From PALSA-968 sp964387075 (GTDB taxonomy: Bacteria; Bacteroidota; Bacteroidia; B-17B0; Aurantibacillaceae), in contig CAYLVB010000001.1 of NCBI GenBank assembly GCA_964387075.1, positions 186,001-250,000 on the forward strand: a stretch of DNA of 64,000 nt, read 5' to 3'. Below the pieces are notes generated by a model that did not search any database, was not told the DNA's origin, and saw only the letters and a program-made list of their open reading frames with translations. Both the position numbers and the translations under genes were made by a program. Positions within the stretch are counted from its first letter, which is position 1. The number at the start of each line of letters is the position of its first letter. This document shows positions 8,660-18,017 of this stretch, in pieces.

Positions 8660-11600
8660 TCACTTGCCTTTCCTTTTCTCTAACCACAAATAAAGTGGTG
8701 GTATAAAAATTGGGGCAAATATCAGTGTACTGGTTAATCCTCCAATAATTACTGTTGCCAGCGGTCTTTGAACATCGGAACCTATACCTGAAGAAATTGC
8801 TGCCGGAACTAATCCAATAATCGCTACAACTAAAATAGAAAGTAATGCTCTTAATTGTTCTTTGGAAGCAGAATAAACATCTTCTAACAATTCTCCTCGA
8901 TTAGATTCACGAACCCTATTTATTCCTGAAACTAACAACACACCTGCCATAACTGAAATACCAAAAATACTCACAAAGCCAACACCTGCCGAAACATTAA
9001 AGTAATAGCCTCTCATTAGCAAGGCAACAATTCCTCCTCCAAGCGCAAACAAAATACAACTCATAGTTACCATTGTATGAGTGAAATTTTTAAACAGTAT
9101 AAATAAGAATACAAATACCAAAATGATAGTTAATGGAATGGTAAATGCCAATTGCTTTCCGGCACGTTCAAGGTTCTCGTATTGTCCGCCATAAATAATC
9201 TCATAACCCTTTGGAACGTGAATTTTACCATCAATTTTTTCCTGTAATTCTTTCACAAATCCGCCTTGATCCCTTCCACGAATGTTTGTTCTAACAGTAA
9301 CCATTCGTTTGCTGCCATAACGGTAAATGTTGGTTTGTCCTTCTACAAAGTGAATGTTTGCCAACTGACTCATTGGAATTAATGCTCCGTTTGAAGCAGG
9401 AACTTGCATATTCTTTATGGCATCAATAGAGTTCCTGTACTCAGGTAAAAAACGAACCACTATATCATAACGCTTTGTTCCGTCATACAAAGTAGATATG
9501 GCTTTACCACCAATGGCTGCCTCAATCATGTTTTGAATATCAGCTACGTTTATTCCAAATCGTGCAGCTGCTTCACGGTTGATGTTGATAGCTAATTGTT
9601 CTTGTGGGCCTTCTTGCTCAATGTTTACGTTTTCAGCACCTTGAGTTTGTTTTACAATCGCAACAATGCTATCGGCCTTCTGACGCATCATGTCTAAATC
9701 ATCACCAACAATTGAAATAGCAAGATCGGCAGCACTACCTGTCACAATTTCCATTACCTGATCAATAATTGGTTGACCTGAAGAGAAAGTAACCGATGGT
9801 AATTCATTTTGTAATTCTGTTTTAATGCGGTAAACAAGTTCTTTCTTTGTAATGGTATCACTCCAAAGTTTATACTCCTTTAAACCGATTAAAATCTCAT
9901 TTCTGTTGGCAGGGAATGGATCGGTTCCGTCATCATTACGTCCTGTTTGCGTAATTACAAAAGCAATCTGCGGATACTTGGCAATTATCCTTCTGATTTT
10001 GGGTGCATAAGAAGCATTTTCCTGAATAGTGATGCCTGCCGGAAAATTACCACGTAAGAAAATAGAACCTTCATCCAAAGCAGGTAAAAATTCCGAACCT
10101 AATTTTAATCCGAAAAGAATTAAGATGGTAACGATACTAAAACCGATTAATACACTTCGTTTGTATTTCTTTAAGATTTTCTTTAGTATGACTGAATAAA
10201 CTTTATCAAACAAGTCAAGCACAAAGTTTTTGTGTTCTTTAATCGGAATATCCACATTAGCTACTGCTTTCCTATAAGTAAACGAAATTAAAACAGGGAT
10301 GAATGTCAAAGCGGCCAGCATTGATCCTATAACCGCAAATGCTAATGTTAATGCCATTGGAGAGAAGAGTTTACCCTCAACCCTTGTCATTAATAGAATT
10401 GGCATATACGCCAAAATGATAATGGTTACAGAAAAGAAAATTTCCCGACCAACTTCCTGCGCTGCCAACACTGTAATTTTTACAATTCCCTGTTGTTTCT
10501 CTTCAACACTTGCAGTACGATATTTTCTTATCAAGTGTTCAGCCATCACGCACGCACCATCCACAATAATTCCAAAGTCAATTGCCCCTAATGATAAAAG
10601 GTTAGCAGGAATGTGTACAAGGCGCATTAAAATGAATGCAAACAATAACGAAAACGGAATGGTTAATGCCACAACAAGCGCACTTCTGAAACTTCCTAAA
10701 AAGAAAATCAACAGTATAATTACAATTGAAATACCTTCAAATAAAGTATGTGCAACGGTTTCTAATGAATGATCAATTAAAAAGCTTCTATCGTAAAGGG
10801 GACGGATAGTCACTCCATCAGGTAATTCGCTCTCCTTTAGTTCTTCCATTTTTTCTTTCAGCAACTTCAATACCTCACTTGGATTTTCGTATCTTCTTAA
10901 CAATACAATCCCTTCAACTCCGCTATTCACATCAATACTGTCATTTGTAACCAAGTAGCCCAATACTCCGCTTGGTGGCGGTGGTGTGATCTCAACGGTT
11001 GCCACATCTCTTACAAAAACTGGCACGCCATTTTCTGATTTCAATACAATGTTTTGTATATCTTGCTCTGTTTTAATTGCTCCTAATCCTCTCACCGCAA
11101 AGCCTTGCCCGCCTCTTGAGATAATATTACCACCTGTGTTTTGATTATTTGCATTAACAGCATCAATTACACTTTGCAGGGTGAGATTATACTTGCGAAG
11201 TTTGTCAGGCGATGTTAGGATATGGAATTGTTTGAGTGGCCCACCAAAAGTTGTTACATCGGCAATGCCGGGTACTTGAAGCAAGGCAGGCTTTATTACC
11301 CAATCCTGTAAATCTCTTAATTGTGTTTTGCTTAATGATGGAGGGGCTTCAACTACATACCTGAAAATTTCTCCAACAGCGGTACTCATTGGTGCTAATT
11401 CAGGTGCAACACCATCGGGCAACTCTGCGCTGGATAACCTTTCAATTACTTGCTGACGTGCAAAATAATCATCTGTACCATCTTTAAAAGTTAACTGAAC
11501 TACCGATAAACCAAAAATTGTACGGCTTCTTCTATCTAAAACATTTGGCGTGCTTTGTAAGGCTCTTTCAATTGGTACTGTAACTTGCTGTTCAACTTCC

Positions 11601-11776
11601 TCTGCTGCCCTTCCTTCATATTGTGCAACAACTATAACATTGGTATCAGCAATATCCGGATACGCTTCTATCTTTAATTGAGTAAAGCACCAATAACCAA
11701 CAGCCATTAATACAAGACTGATGGCAATTACCGCCCAACGGTTCTTTAATGAAAATATGAGAAGGTTCTTGATCAT
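8660..11776 (-). CDS. czcA: Heavy-metal efflux RND transporter, CzcA-type
   Basis: A 1038-residue inner-membrane proton/metal antiporter of the HME-RND family, full length. The fourth-TM signature 'DFGIIVDGACVMAEH' supplies Asp400, Asp406 and Glu413, the proton-relay acids of CzcA-like pumps. CusA-type copper/silver pumps carry a different motif here, so Zn/Co/Cd (or Ni) is the likely substrate class. Other family marks are 'PDIADTNVIVVAQYEGRAAE' at 40-59 and 'LPALDEGSIFLRGNFPAG' mid-protein. The start overlaps the DUF190 stop (TAATG). It assembles with the adaptor and outer-membrane channel encoded upstream. Confidence 0.92.
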   Translation of the reverse strand: MIKNLLIFSLKNRWAVIAISLVLMAVGYWCFTQLKIEAYPDIADTNVIVVAQYEGRAAEEVEQQVTVPIERALQSTPNVLDRRSRTIFGLSVVQLTFKDGTDDYFARQQVIERLSSAELPDGVAPELAPMSTAVGEIFRYVVEAPPSLSKTQLRDLQDWVIKPALLQVPGIADVTTFGGPLKQFHILTSPDKLRKYNLTLQSVIDAVNANNQNTGGNIISRGGQGFAVRGLGAIKTEQDIQNIVLKSENGVPVFVRDVATVEITPPPPSGVLGYLVTNDSIDVNSGVEGIVLLRRYENPSEVLKLLKEKMEELKESELPDGVTIRPLYDRSFLIDHSLETVAHTLFEGISIVIILLIFFLGSFRSALVVALTIPFSLLFAFILMRLVHIPANLLSLGAIDFGIIVDGACVMAEHLIRKYRTASVEEKQQGIVKITVLAAQEVGREIFFSVTIIILAYMPILLMTRVEGKLFSPMALTLAFAVIGSMLAALTFIPVLISFTYRKAVANVDIPIKEHKNFVLDLFDKVYSVILKKILKKYKRSVLIGFSIVTILILFGLKLGSEFLPALDEGSIFLRGNFPAGITIQENASYAPKIRRIIAKYPQIAFVITQTGRNDDGTDPFPANRNEILIGLKEYKLWSDTITKKELVYRIKTELQNELPSVTFSSGQPIIDQVMEIVTGSAADLAISIVGDDLDMMRQKADSIVAIVKQTQGAENVNIEQEGPQEQLAININREAAARFGINVADIQNMIEAAIGGKAISTLYDGTKRYDIVVRFLPEYRNSIDAIKNMQVPASNGALIPMSQLANIHFVEGQTNIYRYGSKRMVTVRTNIRGRDQGGFVKELQEKIDGKIHVPKGYEIIYGGQYENLERAGKQLAFTIPLTIILVFVFLFILFKNFTHTMVTMSCILFALGGGIVALLMRGYYFNVSAGVGFVSIFGISVMAGVLLVSGINRVRESNRGELLEDVYSASKEQLRALLSILVVAIIGLVPAAISSGIGSDVQRPLATVIIGGLTSTLIFAPIFIPPLYLWLEKRKGK

Positions 11777-12075
11777 TAATGAACTTCAACTTTTTGGGTT
11801 ACTACAATTCCATTTGTAACTAATTTACTTAGCTCTTTTGCCACACGTCTCACTTTTTCTTCTTCATCAATGAAAATGATTACCATTGGTTGTTCATCAA
11901 AAGAAAACAAGCGATTTGGTGTTTTCATTTTTTGGTTTGCACCAAACCCCATGAAGCCATTAATGGCGGTTGCACCATTAATGTCATTGCGAATTAAAAA
12001 CTCCATGATGAAAGTATAAAGCTGTGTGTCTTTGTACATTTCATCCTTATCAATAAAAATTTGCGCCTGTAACAT
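11776..12075 (-). CDS. DUF190 (PII-like) protein
   Basis: A 99-residue protein with the DUF190/COG1993 pattern: 'LYTFIMEFLIRNDINGATA', 'GFMGFGANQ', 'PMVIIFIDEEEKV' and a closing 'VVTQKVEV'. The fold is ferredoxin-like, related to PII signalling proteins. It sits between the adaptor (11 bases) and the pump gene (one-base overlap), so it is likely a cytosolic partner or regulator of the efflux system. The metal or ligand it senses cannot be inferred. Confidence 0.8.
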   Translation of the reverse strand: MLQAQIFIDKDEMYKDTQLYTFIMEFLIRNDINGATAINGFMGFGANQKMKTPNRLFSFDEQPMVIIFIDEEEKVRRVAKELSKLVTNGIVVTQKVEVH

Positions 12076-12086
12076 GGTGTTTTGTT

Positions 12087-13097
12087 TTAATATCCGAAAC
12101 TCAATCCTTTTAATTGCATTACTCCTTTTACTGCCACATTCTCACCACCTTTTAATCCGGTATAAATAATGATGCGATCATTCATTTGGTTTCCAACGTT
12201 TACTTCTTTACGCTCAAAAGTGGTGTTGTTTGTTTTTACAAAAACATAATTCTTCGCCTGAATAGTTACTAATGAGTTCTTGAAAACACTGATAGTATTT
12301 CCTTCGGTAACACCAAATGATACGGTGGCAAACATTCCCGCTTTTAGTTTACCATTGTTATTATTCAGACTTACTCTTAGCTTCAGCATTCTTGTACTTT
12401 CATCGACCATGTCCGCTACATCATCAATCTTCCCTTGAAATTTCTCGTTTGGGAAAGAGGTGAACTCAATTGTACATGCACTTCCTTCTTTTATTTTATC
12501 GATTTGGTTTTCAGGAATGTCACAAATAATATAGGCTGTTCCGGGTTGTGCGTTTCTTAAAACTTCAGGTTGAAAACCGCCAATCTTTAATTTTGTTTCA
12601 TGTTCAATTATGGCTGCTCTCTCATTCGCTAAGTTTGTTTCTTCCATCGCCAATGCAGTTTGAGCTTCTAACAAATCCTTACCAGTTGCCGCGCCATGCT
12701 GTTGCAAATCTTTTATGCGCTCTAAATCCGTTTTCTTTTGTTTGATGTTATTATTCTGAATTTGATTGATGTTAATTAAATGCTGAATCAGTTGGGTGTA
12801 ATTACCTGCCAGTTCGGGGTTTTCAAATAATATAAGATTTTGATTTGCTCCTTCAGCCGATCTAATAACGGTAGCAGCCACTTTAGCGGGTGCAATAATA
12901 TCCGAAGTTAATGATGAACTGCTGATGGTTTCAGTTTCAAAAAACTTTATACTCTCTTCATTTGGGAAAGTGATCGTTTCTCCATTGTTTGAAACAACAG
13001 GGGTTTGATTCTCAATTTTACCGGAGTTGTTTTTTTCGCCACCGCATGAAAGCAGCAGTATCGAAAGTATCCAACTGTATTTTAATAATAATTTCAT
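12087..13097 (-). CDS. czcB: RND efflux periplasmic adaptor (CzcB-like lipoprotein)
   Basis: A 336-residue membrane-fusion protein with a lipoprotein signal ('LLLSCGGEK', Cys18). A helical hairpin at about 105-165 ('LININ...LERIKDLQQHGAATGKDLLEA'), a lipoyl/beta-barrel part and the 'GKLKAGMFATVSFG' barrel strand follow in the order of the HlyD family. It links the inner-membrane pump to the outer-membrane channel. Four bases from the channel gene. Confidence 0.88.
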   Translation of the reverse strand: MKLLLKYSWILSILLLSCGGEKNNSGKIENQTPVVSNNGETITFPNEESIKFFETETISSSSLTSDIIAPAKVAATVIRSAEGANQNLILFENPELAGNYTQLIQHLININQIQNNNIKQKKTDLERIKDLQQHGAATGKDLLEAQTALAMEETNLANERAAIIEHETKLKIGGFQPEVLRNAQPGTAYIICDIPENQIDKIKEGSACTIEFTSFPNEKFQGKIDDVADMVDESTRMLKLRVSLNNNNGKLKAGMFATVSFGVTEGNTISVFKNSLVTIQAKNYVFVKTNNTTFERKEVNVGNQMNDRIIIYTGLKGGENVAVKGVMQLKGLSFGY

Positions 13098-13100
13098 TGT

Positions 13101-14363
13101 TTAATTAGCCATTTGATTGATTAAACCCGAAGTATAAAGCAATTGAATATAGCTTTGTCGGAATAATTGTAAGGTTTGATAGTATTGTTGTTTCGTGTCG
13201 AGCCAACTGCGCTGTGCTTCCAAATAATCAATAATGGTTGTACCTCCACGCAAATATGAATACCGAATGCTTGCAAGAATACTCTCTGATTGTGACAGCA
13301 AGGCATCAAAATTTTTCAGGTTTTGTTTTTCAGTTTGATAAGTGTTATAGGCATTTAATATTTCGGATTGAATTTGTTGCTGAGTAGCATTTAAACCTTG
13401 TTCTGCCTGAAGTTTTAACAGATTAGATTTTTTTATTTCGCCCTGATTACGGGAGAAAATAGGAATTTCAATAGTACCGTAAAAGCCTAAGTACGGAATA
13501 GTGTTTTGTGGATTGTAGATAACGCCAAGTTCGGGCTGCGGTAATGCCATTGCTTTCTGCAATTTGATGTTTGAATTAGCAACTTCTATTGTTGATTTAA
13601 GCGATTGGATGTCGCCACGATTAACCAAGGCAATTTGTAATAAGGAATCGATACTGTTTGAGAATGTCAACTGAAAATTATCAGTGGTGTCAATTGCAAT
13701 TTCCTGTTGTGATCCCATCAAAAACTTAAGATTCAGTATCTCATTCTTATAATTCTGTTCGGCAGATTTTATTTGTAGCGCATATTGATTAGCCAATAAT
13801 TCGGTACGTGAAAGTTCTGTTTGCGTAATAACCTGATTTTTTAAACGAAGTTTATTGATGCTTACCAAAGTGTCGATATTCGATTTAGCTAAAATCAGAA
13901 TATCTAATTGCTTTTTAGCCGTCCACACATCTACCCATTTACTTGCTACCTCCTGATAAACGGTTCGCTCGGTTTCAATGTAAGTTGATTGTGAAAAGGC
14001 TACATTTTTTTGTGCAACATCAATTTTATACTTGCGCTGTGCCGGTAATTGAAAAGGCTTGGTTAATTGCCACCAGATCTGACGGTTTTTAGGGCTTCCC
14101 CAATCTGTATTAGGAGGAAAAAATGTTGGCTGCATTAATTGCAACGACTGATTGTTTAAAATTGGATTAGGGCGCAATTTTGCCGAAACAATATCGGCCT
14201 CGGCTATACCTACATTAAAACTTTGTGTTTTGAGGATAGGATTATTTGACTTGGCTGATTGAAGGGCTTGTTTTAGAGAAACTGGAGTTTGAGCCACTGC
14301 CGTGTTGACAAATAGCAATAGATAGATGAATGATAGTATGAAAATAGCTAAAACCCGCATCAA
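13101..14363 (-). CDS. czcC: TolC-family outer-membrane channel (CzcC-like)
   Basis: A 420-residue protein with a signal peptide. Two OEP repeats are seen, starting 'SLKQALQSAKSNNPIL' and 'LLQIALVNRGDIQSLKSTIE', with long helices ('QTELSRTELLANQYALQIKS') typical of the periplasmic tunnel. Near the C-terminus 'YLRGGTTIIDYLEAQRSWLD' matches the conserved TolC/CzcC segment. First structural gene of the efflux operon, 99 bases downstream of the kinase gene. Confidence 0.88.
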   Translation of the reverse strand: MMRVLAIFILSFIYLLLFVNTAVAQTPVSLKQALQSAKSNNPILKTQSFNVGIAEADIVSAKLRPNPILNNQSLQLMQPTFFPPNTDWGSPKNRQIWWQLTKPFQLPAQRKYKIDVAQKNVAFSQSTYIETERTVYQEVASKWVDVWTAKKQLDILILAKSNIDTLVSINKLRLKNQVITQTELSRTELLANQYALQIKSAEQNYKNEILNLKFLMGSQQEIAIDTTDNFQLTFSNSIDSLLQIALVNRGDIQSLKSTIEVANSNIKLQKAMALPQPELGVIYNPQNTIPYLGFYGTIEIPIFSRNQGEIKKSNLLKLQAEQGLNATQQQIQSEILNAYNTYQTEKQNLKNFDALLSQSESILASIRYSYLRGGTTIIDYLEAQRSWLDTKQQYYQTLQLFRQSYIQLLYTSGLINQMAN

Positions 14364-14462
14364 ACATTAGTGATTTAATTTCTGCGGGGCAAAGGTGCTA
14401 ACGAATTGTCAAAAAAGCCTTTAGAGAGGTTTTAGAAAAATATTAGAAAACCATTAGAATCG

Positions 14463-15827
14463 TTAATTCTTGTTATTGGGAAGGGTTACGGTAAATATAG
14501 TTCCAGCTCCCAGTTGAGAGCTAACTGCAATGGTTCCTCCGTGCAATTCAATGATCCGCTTGGTTAGAGTAAGTCCAATGCCATTACCTTCCGCTACTGC
14601 TTTGTTTTTACCCCTGTAAAAGGGAATAAAAATACTGGTCATATCCTGCTCGGAAATTCCTACCCCTTTATCAATAAAACGTATTTTGGTATGAGCTTCT
14701 CTTTTATCAATTTCAATACTGCAATGTTTATCTCCCGAAAATTTACATGCATTTTCCATTAGATTAAGAAAAGCTGTTTTGAGCAGGTACTCATTTGCAT
14801 TTAGAATAATCTCTTCTTCAATTTCTCCCTCATAAGATAGACTGATATTGTAACTCTTGTCGGTTTTAATTAATTGAAGCTGTGCATCCAACAACAATTC
14901 ATCCAAGCGAGTATTTTTAAAGGTAATCGCTGATGTATCATAGCTTGCTTTTGCAAAATCGAGCAAGCTTCCTGATAGTTTGGCTAACTTTTGAGCATCA
15001 TTAAGCGTTCGCTGAATAACCGCTTTGTACTCTTCAATACTTCTGTCTTTGTTTTCTGAAAGTTGCAGTTCGGTAATAATAGTAGAAAGCGGAGTTCTTA
15101 ATTCGTGTGAAATATTAGATACAAAGCCCTTTTGAGAATCAAAGGATTGCTCCAGTTTTTCAAGCATTTCATTAAATACAGAAGCTAAATCAGCCAACTC
15201 GTCTTTGCCCTTGTCATCCAGTCGTAAGTGAAGGTTGGTTGCAGATATATCTTTCACTTTTTTATTCATTTCAATAATCGGATCCAAAGCTCTTTTTGAA
15301 TAGAAACGCCCTACCAAATAGATAAAGGCAATGGAAATAATAAATACGATTAAAATAGTTTTACCAAGACTGTCAATCTTACGGTATCCATACTGATCGT
15401 AAGCTGCTGCAATCACAATGTAATTTCTGTTTTCAAATTTGTATTCAATCCCCACAACCTGCCATTCTTTTTGATAGAATTCTATGCGATCCTTGATTTG
15501 AATCTCATCGATCATGGCTTTGTTTTCTTTTACAAAATCAATGTCAACAGCATCATGGTAAAGTAGGTTAAAAGTAGTATCATATATAGCTACCTCTACT
15601 TCGTTTAAAATCTCCCTGTTGTTCTTATAAATGGTTTGCAGGGTTTGGGCATCTACCTTGGCGTTAAGAAAAAGATTGGCTTTAGTTATGGCCTCCTTTT
15701 TTAAGCTTTTGTAAAATTCGTTTTCACGGCTTTGAGAGGCTGAAAAATAAATAAGGGCAGCAAACGTCAGTAAAATAGCTGCCGTAAGTAATGTAAATAA
15801 AAGGCTTAATTTGTTTTTTATTTTCAT
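14463..15827 (-). CDS. Metal-responsive sensor histidine kinase (CzcS/CusS-like)
   Basis: A 454-residue membrane kinase. TM1 is about 8-29, a periplasmic sensing segment spans 30-154, TM2 is about 155-173, and a HAMP domain follows ('RALDPIIEMNKKVKDISA'). The phosphoacceptor His241 lies in 'FVSNISHELRTPLSTI'; ATPase motifs are 'NLMENACKFS', 'DKGVGIS' and 'GNGIGLTLTKRIIELHGG'. Its ATG overlaps the response-regulator stop by four bases. Position next to the efflux genes implies control of that operon by metal. Confidence 0.9.
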   Translation of the reverse strand: MKIKNKLSLLFTLLTAAILLTFAALIYFSASQSRENEFYKSLKKEAITKANLFLNAKVDAQTLQTIYKNNREILNEVEVAIYDTTFNLLYHDAVDIDFVKENKAMIDEIQIKDRIEFYQKEWQVVGIEYKFENRNYIVIAAAYDQYGYRKIDSLGKTILIVFIISIAFIYLVGRFYSKRALDPIIEMNKKVKDISATNLHLRLDDKGKDELADLASVFNEMLEKLEQSFDSQKGFVSNISHELRTPLSTIITELQLSENKDRSIEEYKAVIQRTLNDAQKLAKLSGSLLDFAKASYDTSAITFKNTRLDELLLDAQLQLIKTDKSYNISLSYEGEIEEEIILNANEYLLKTAFLNLMENACKFSGDKHCSIEIDKREAHTKIRFIDKGVGISEQDMTSIFIPFYRGKNKAVAEGNGIGLTLTKRIIELHGGTIAVSSQLGAGTIFTVTLPNNKN

Positions 15828-16507
15828 TCCTCTTTTAAAATAAAGCCCATTCCTGGTTTAGTATGAATTAATTTTTTATCAAAGTCTTTATCGATTTTTT
15901 TACGCAGATAGTTAATGTAAACATCAATAAAATTTGTTCCGGTGTCTAAATGCGTATCCCACACTTTTTCTGAAATTTCGGTACGGGATAAAACCCTTTC
16001 GGAGTTATTGAGCATATACTCCAAAAGTTTAAATTCTTTAGGAGTAAGCTGAATTTCTTTTTTATTGCGATATACTGCTTTGGTTTGCAGGTTCATTTCA
16101 AGCTCGTTGTACTTCAATATAAATCCCTTGGTTGAAGTATTGCCGTTGTTGCGTTTTATCAAAACCCGGATACGAGCATGAAGTTCTCTGAAATCAAAAG
16201 GTTTTACCAAATAATCGTCTGCACCCGCATCAAATCCTTCCACTTTATCATCTGTTGTACCTAATGCTGTTAACATGATAATAGGAAGGTTAGGTTTTAT
16301 CCCTTTAATTTCTTTACAGAGATCAGTACCATTAATTTTAGGAAGGACAACATCCGTTATAATCAAATCCAGGTCGTTGCTTATCGCCATTTTTTTGCCC
16401 ATAACACCGTCATAGGCAACCATAACCGAGAAGCCTTGCTCCTCAAGTCCCCGCCTAATAAGCGATGCCACTCGTTCTTCGTCTTCTATAATCAGTATTT
16501 TGTGCAT
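15824..16507 (-). CDS. OmpR-family response regulator (CzcR/CusR-like)
   Basis: A 227-residue DNA-binding regulator. The receiver domain has Asp52 ('LIITDVVLPKING'), Thr80 and Lys102 ('DDYLVKPFDF'). The C-terminal winged helix carries 'LTPKEFKLLEYMLNNSERVLS' split by short turns, as in OmpR/PhoB. First gene of a regulator-kinase-channel-adaptor-DUF190-pump series on one strand, so it probably activates its own operon. Confidence 0.92.
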   Translation of the reverse strand: MHKILIIEDEERVASLIRRGLEEQGFSVMVAYDGVMGKKMAISNDLDLIITDVVLPKINGTDLCKEIKGIKPNLPIIMLTALGTTDDKVEGFDAGADDYLVKPFDFRELHARIRVLIKRNNGNTSTKGFILKYNELEMNLQTKAVYRNKKEIQLTPKEFKLLEYMLNNSERVLSRTEISEKVWDTHLDTGTNFIDVYINYLRKKIDKDFDKKLIHTKPGMGFILKEE

Positions 16508-16618
16508 CCTTTTTTTGAATCCTTTAAATTTATAATAAAATAATCTTACCTGAACGAAAAAATCTTGATGCCCCTTTCATTCTCTATTTTAGTTTCTATC
16601 TGTATCTTGTGAATCATT

Positions 16619-17485
16619 TTAGCAAACAATTTTACTATCTAATAACAAAGTTCTTTGGCTCATCATACACTCAAAACAAATAGTCTTTCCTTCATGCTCA
16701 GTAGGCATTGTTCCTGGGAATCCTTGATCTAAATGCTTGCTGCATATAAAGCACAATTCATCTTTTGGCAAAAGTTTTAAATGTTCCCACAAAAAGGTGT
16801 GCTTTTTATCCCATTCCTCTCTTGTTGCGATTAGGTGACATACTATTGTCTCTTTGTATTCTTTCTCCGTGATTGATTTTTTATTAAAGCGTTTAATAAC
16901 CTTATATCCCCCATCAGTTCTTACATTTTTGAGGTGTGGCGTTTTGCATTCCGGACAAATAATATCTTCATTAAAATCAGCAAAGCCACGCACCACTTTA
17001 ATTTCGTAAAAGTTTAGTTTCCTACATTTCTCACAATAAATCTCGTTGTATGTTATTTCCTGCATAAATACGTCATCCATTCCATTAGCAGGTACGTATC
17101 CAAAATCTTTAAGGAACTCAAATGGCACTTGCCTAAATCCAATGTTGCATTCTTTCGCAAATTGTTCGGCCCCTTTAGTGAATCCAAGACTTGTAAATAT
17201 TAATGCGAAATGCGCACCTGTATCTACCATCTTTCCAATAAGTGCATCTATTTTACCAATATCAACTTTACGAGCGAAATACTTACACTCAACAATACCA
17301 AACACCGACTTCCGGTTTTCTTTAAATCGAACTGAAACATCTATTTGCCGGATAGATTTACTCTCTTTTCCTTTTATAGAATCATTAAAAGTGACAGTAG
17401 CCTTAGGGAATTCCTCCTTAATAGCTGCGAAGATCTGTTTTTCGTAATCTTTCCAGTCGGGGTATCTATTTTTAGTGGGTTTCAA
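16619..17485 (-). CDS. Mrr-like restriction endonuclease with zinc-binding segments
   Basis: A 288-residue protein. The N-terminal half holds a PD-(D/E)xK-type core: Asp in 'SIRQIDVSVRF' and E-x-K in 'FGIVECKYFARK', as in Mrr_cat nucleases that cleave DNA. The C-terminal half has paired Cys motifs ('YCEKCRKL', 'ICPECKTPHL', 'LCFICSKHL', 'ICFECMM'), probably zinc ribbons that read DNA or modified bases. No ATG is available; a TTG at 17485 after GGAATAG is the likely start and overlaps the GIY-YIG gene by 14 bases. Last gene of the defence operon. Confidence 0.75.
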   Translation of the reverse strand: MKPTKNRYPDWKDYEKQIFAAIKEEFPKATVTFNDSIKGKESKSIRQIDVSVRFKENRKSVFGIVECKYFARKVDIGKIDALIGKMVDTGAHFALIFTSLGFTKGAEQFAKECNIGFRQVPFEFLKDFGYVPANGMDDVFMQEITYNEIYCEKCRKLNFYEIKVVRGFADFNEDIICPECKTPHLKNVRTDGGYKVIKRFNKKSITEKEYKETIVCHLIATREEWDKKHTFLWEHLKLLPKDELCFICSKHLDQGFPGTMPTEHEGKTICFECMMSQRTLLLDSKIVC

Positions 17486-18017
17486 AACTATTCCAATAAG
17501 CTTTTAATTTGTTAGCACAGTAGACTTCGGCTAAATGCATCAACATATTATCTTCTTCTTTGATAAATGTAAATCGACAATTTTTTATTAAGCTGTTCTG
17601 AATGTTAGGGATCATTCGTATAACTTCTTCCTTAGGAAGGTCTCTATATTGATGTCTCAGTATTGTATATGCCCATGTTGCCGCTTCTCTATTTTTCTCT
17701 TTTGTGTGTTTGAAATAACGCCTTCTAATTGTTTGCGATATACCGATGTATAATACATTCAAGTTATTGTTTGTGTATTCTCCGAAAGCATATACTCCTT
17801 TCCAATCATTCTTTGAATACTTATTGCCGTCAGGGTTATTTACTGGAATTTCACTCCAAAAATTATTAAACTCTTTAATCCCCAATTTAGGATGCTCATT
17901 ATAAACTATGTGTTTGCCGGGTGTTATTAACTGATCTGCTAACTGATCAGCAATTTCATTTAATCTTTCTTGAAAAGAAATATCAAATTTTAAATATGTT
18001 TCTCCTTTGTAATTCAT
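17472..18017 (-). CDS. GIY-YIG domain protein
   Basis: A 181-residue protein with a GIY-YIG nuclease core in its C-terminal two-thirds: 'GVYAFGEY' (GIY strand), 'VLYIGIS' (YIG strand), the following Arg-rich 'QTIRRRYFKH', and a late 'LAEVYCANKL' that offers the metal-binding Glu. The N-terminal 60 residues are unlike known partners. ATG 18017 forms ATGA with the upstream stop and is chosen over a GTG at 18026. Likely a DNA-cleaving effector of the defence operon; target unknown. Confidence 0.7.
   Translation of the reverse strand: MNYKGETYLKFDISFQERLNEIADQLADQLITPGKHIVYNEHPKLGIKEFNNFWSEIPVNNPDGNKYSKNDWKGVYAFGEYTNNNLNVLYIGISQTIRRRYFKHTKEKNREAATWAYTILRHQYRDLPKEEVIRMIPNIQNSLIKNCRFTFIKEEDNMLMHLAEVYCANKLKAYWNSFETH

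Noticed and set aside
10299..10772. Plus-strand frame of 157 codons inside the efflux pump gene
   Set aside because: Antisense to the conserved CzcA core; low-complexity, no family.
8660..13097. Copper-specific Cus system
   Set aside because: The TM4 motif DFG..VDG....AE matches CzcA-like divalent-metal pumps and differs from the CusA motif.
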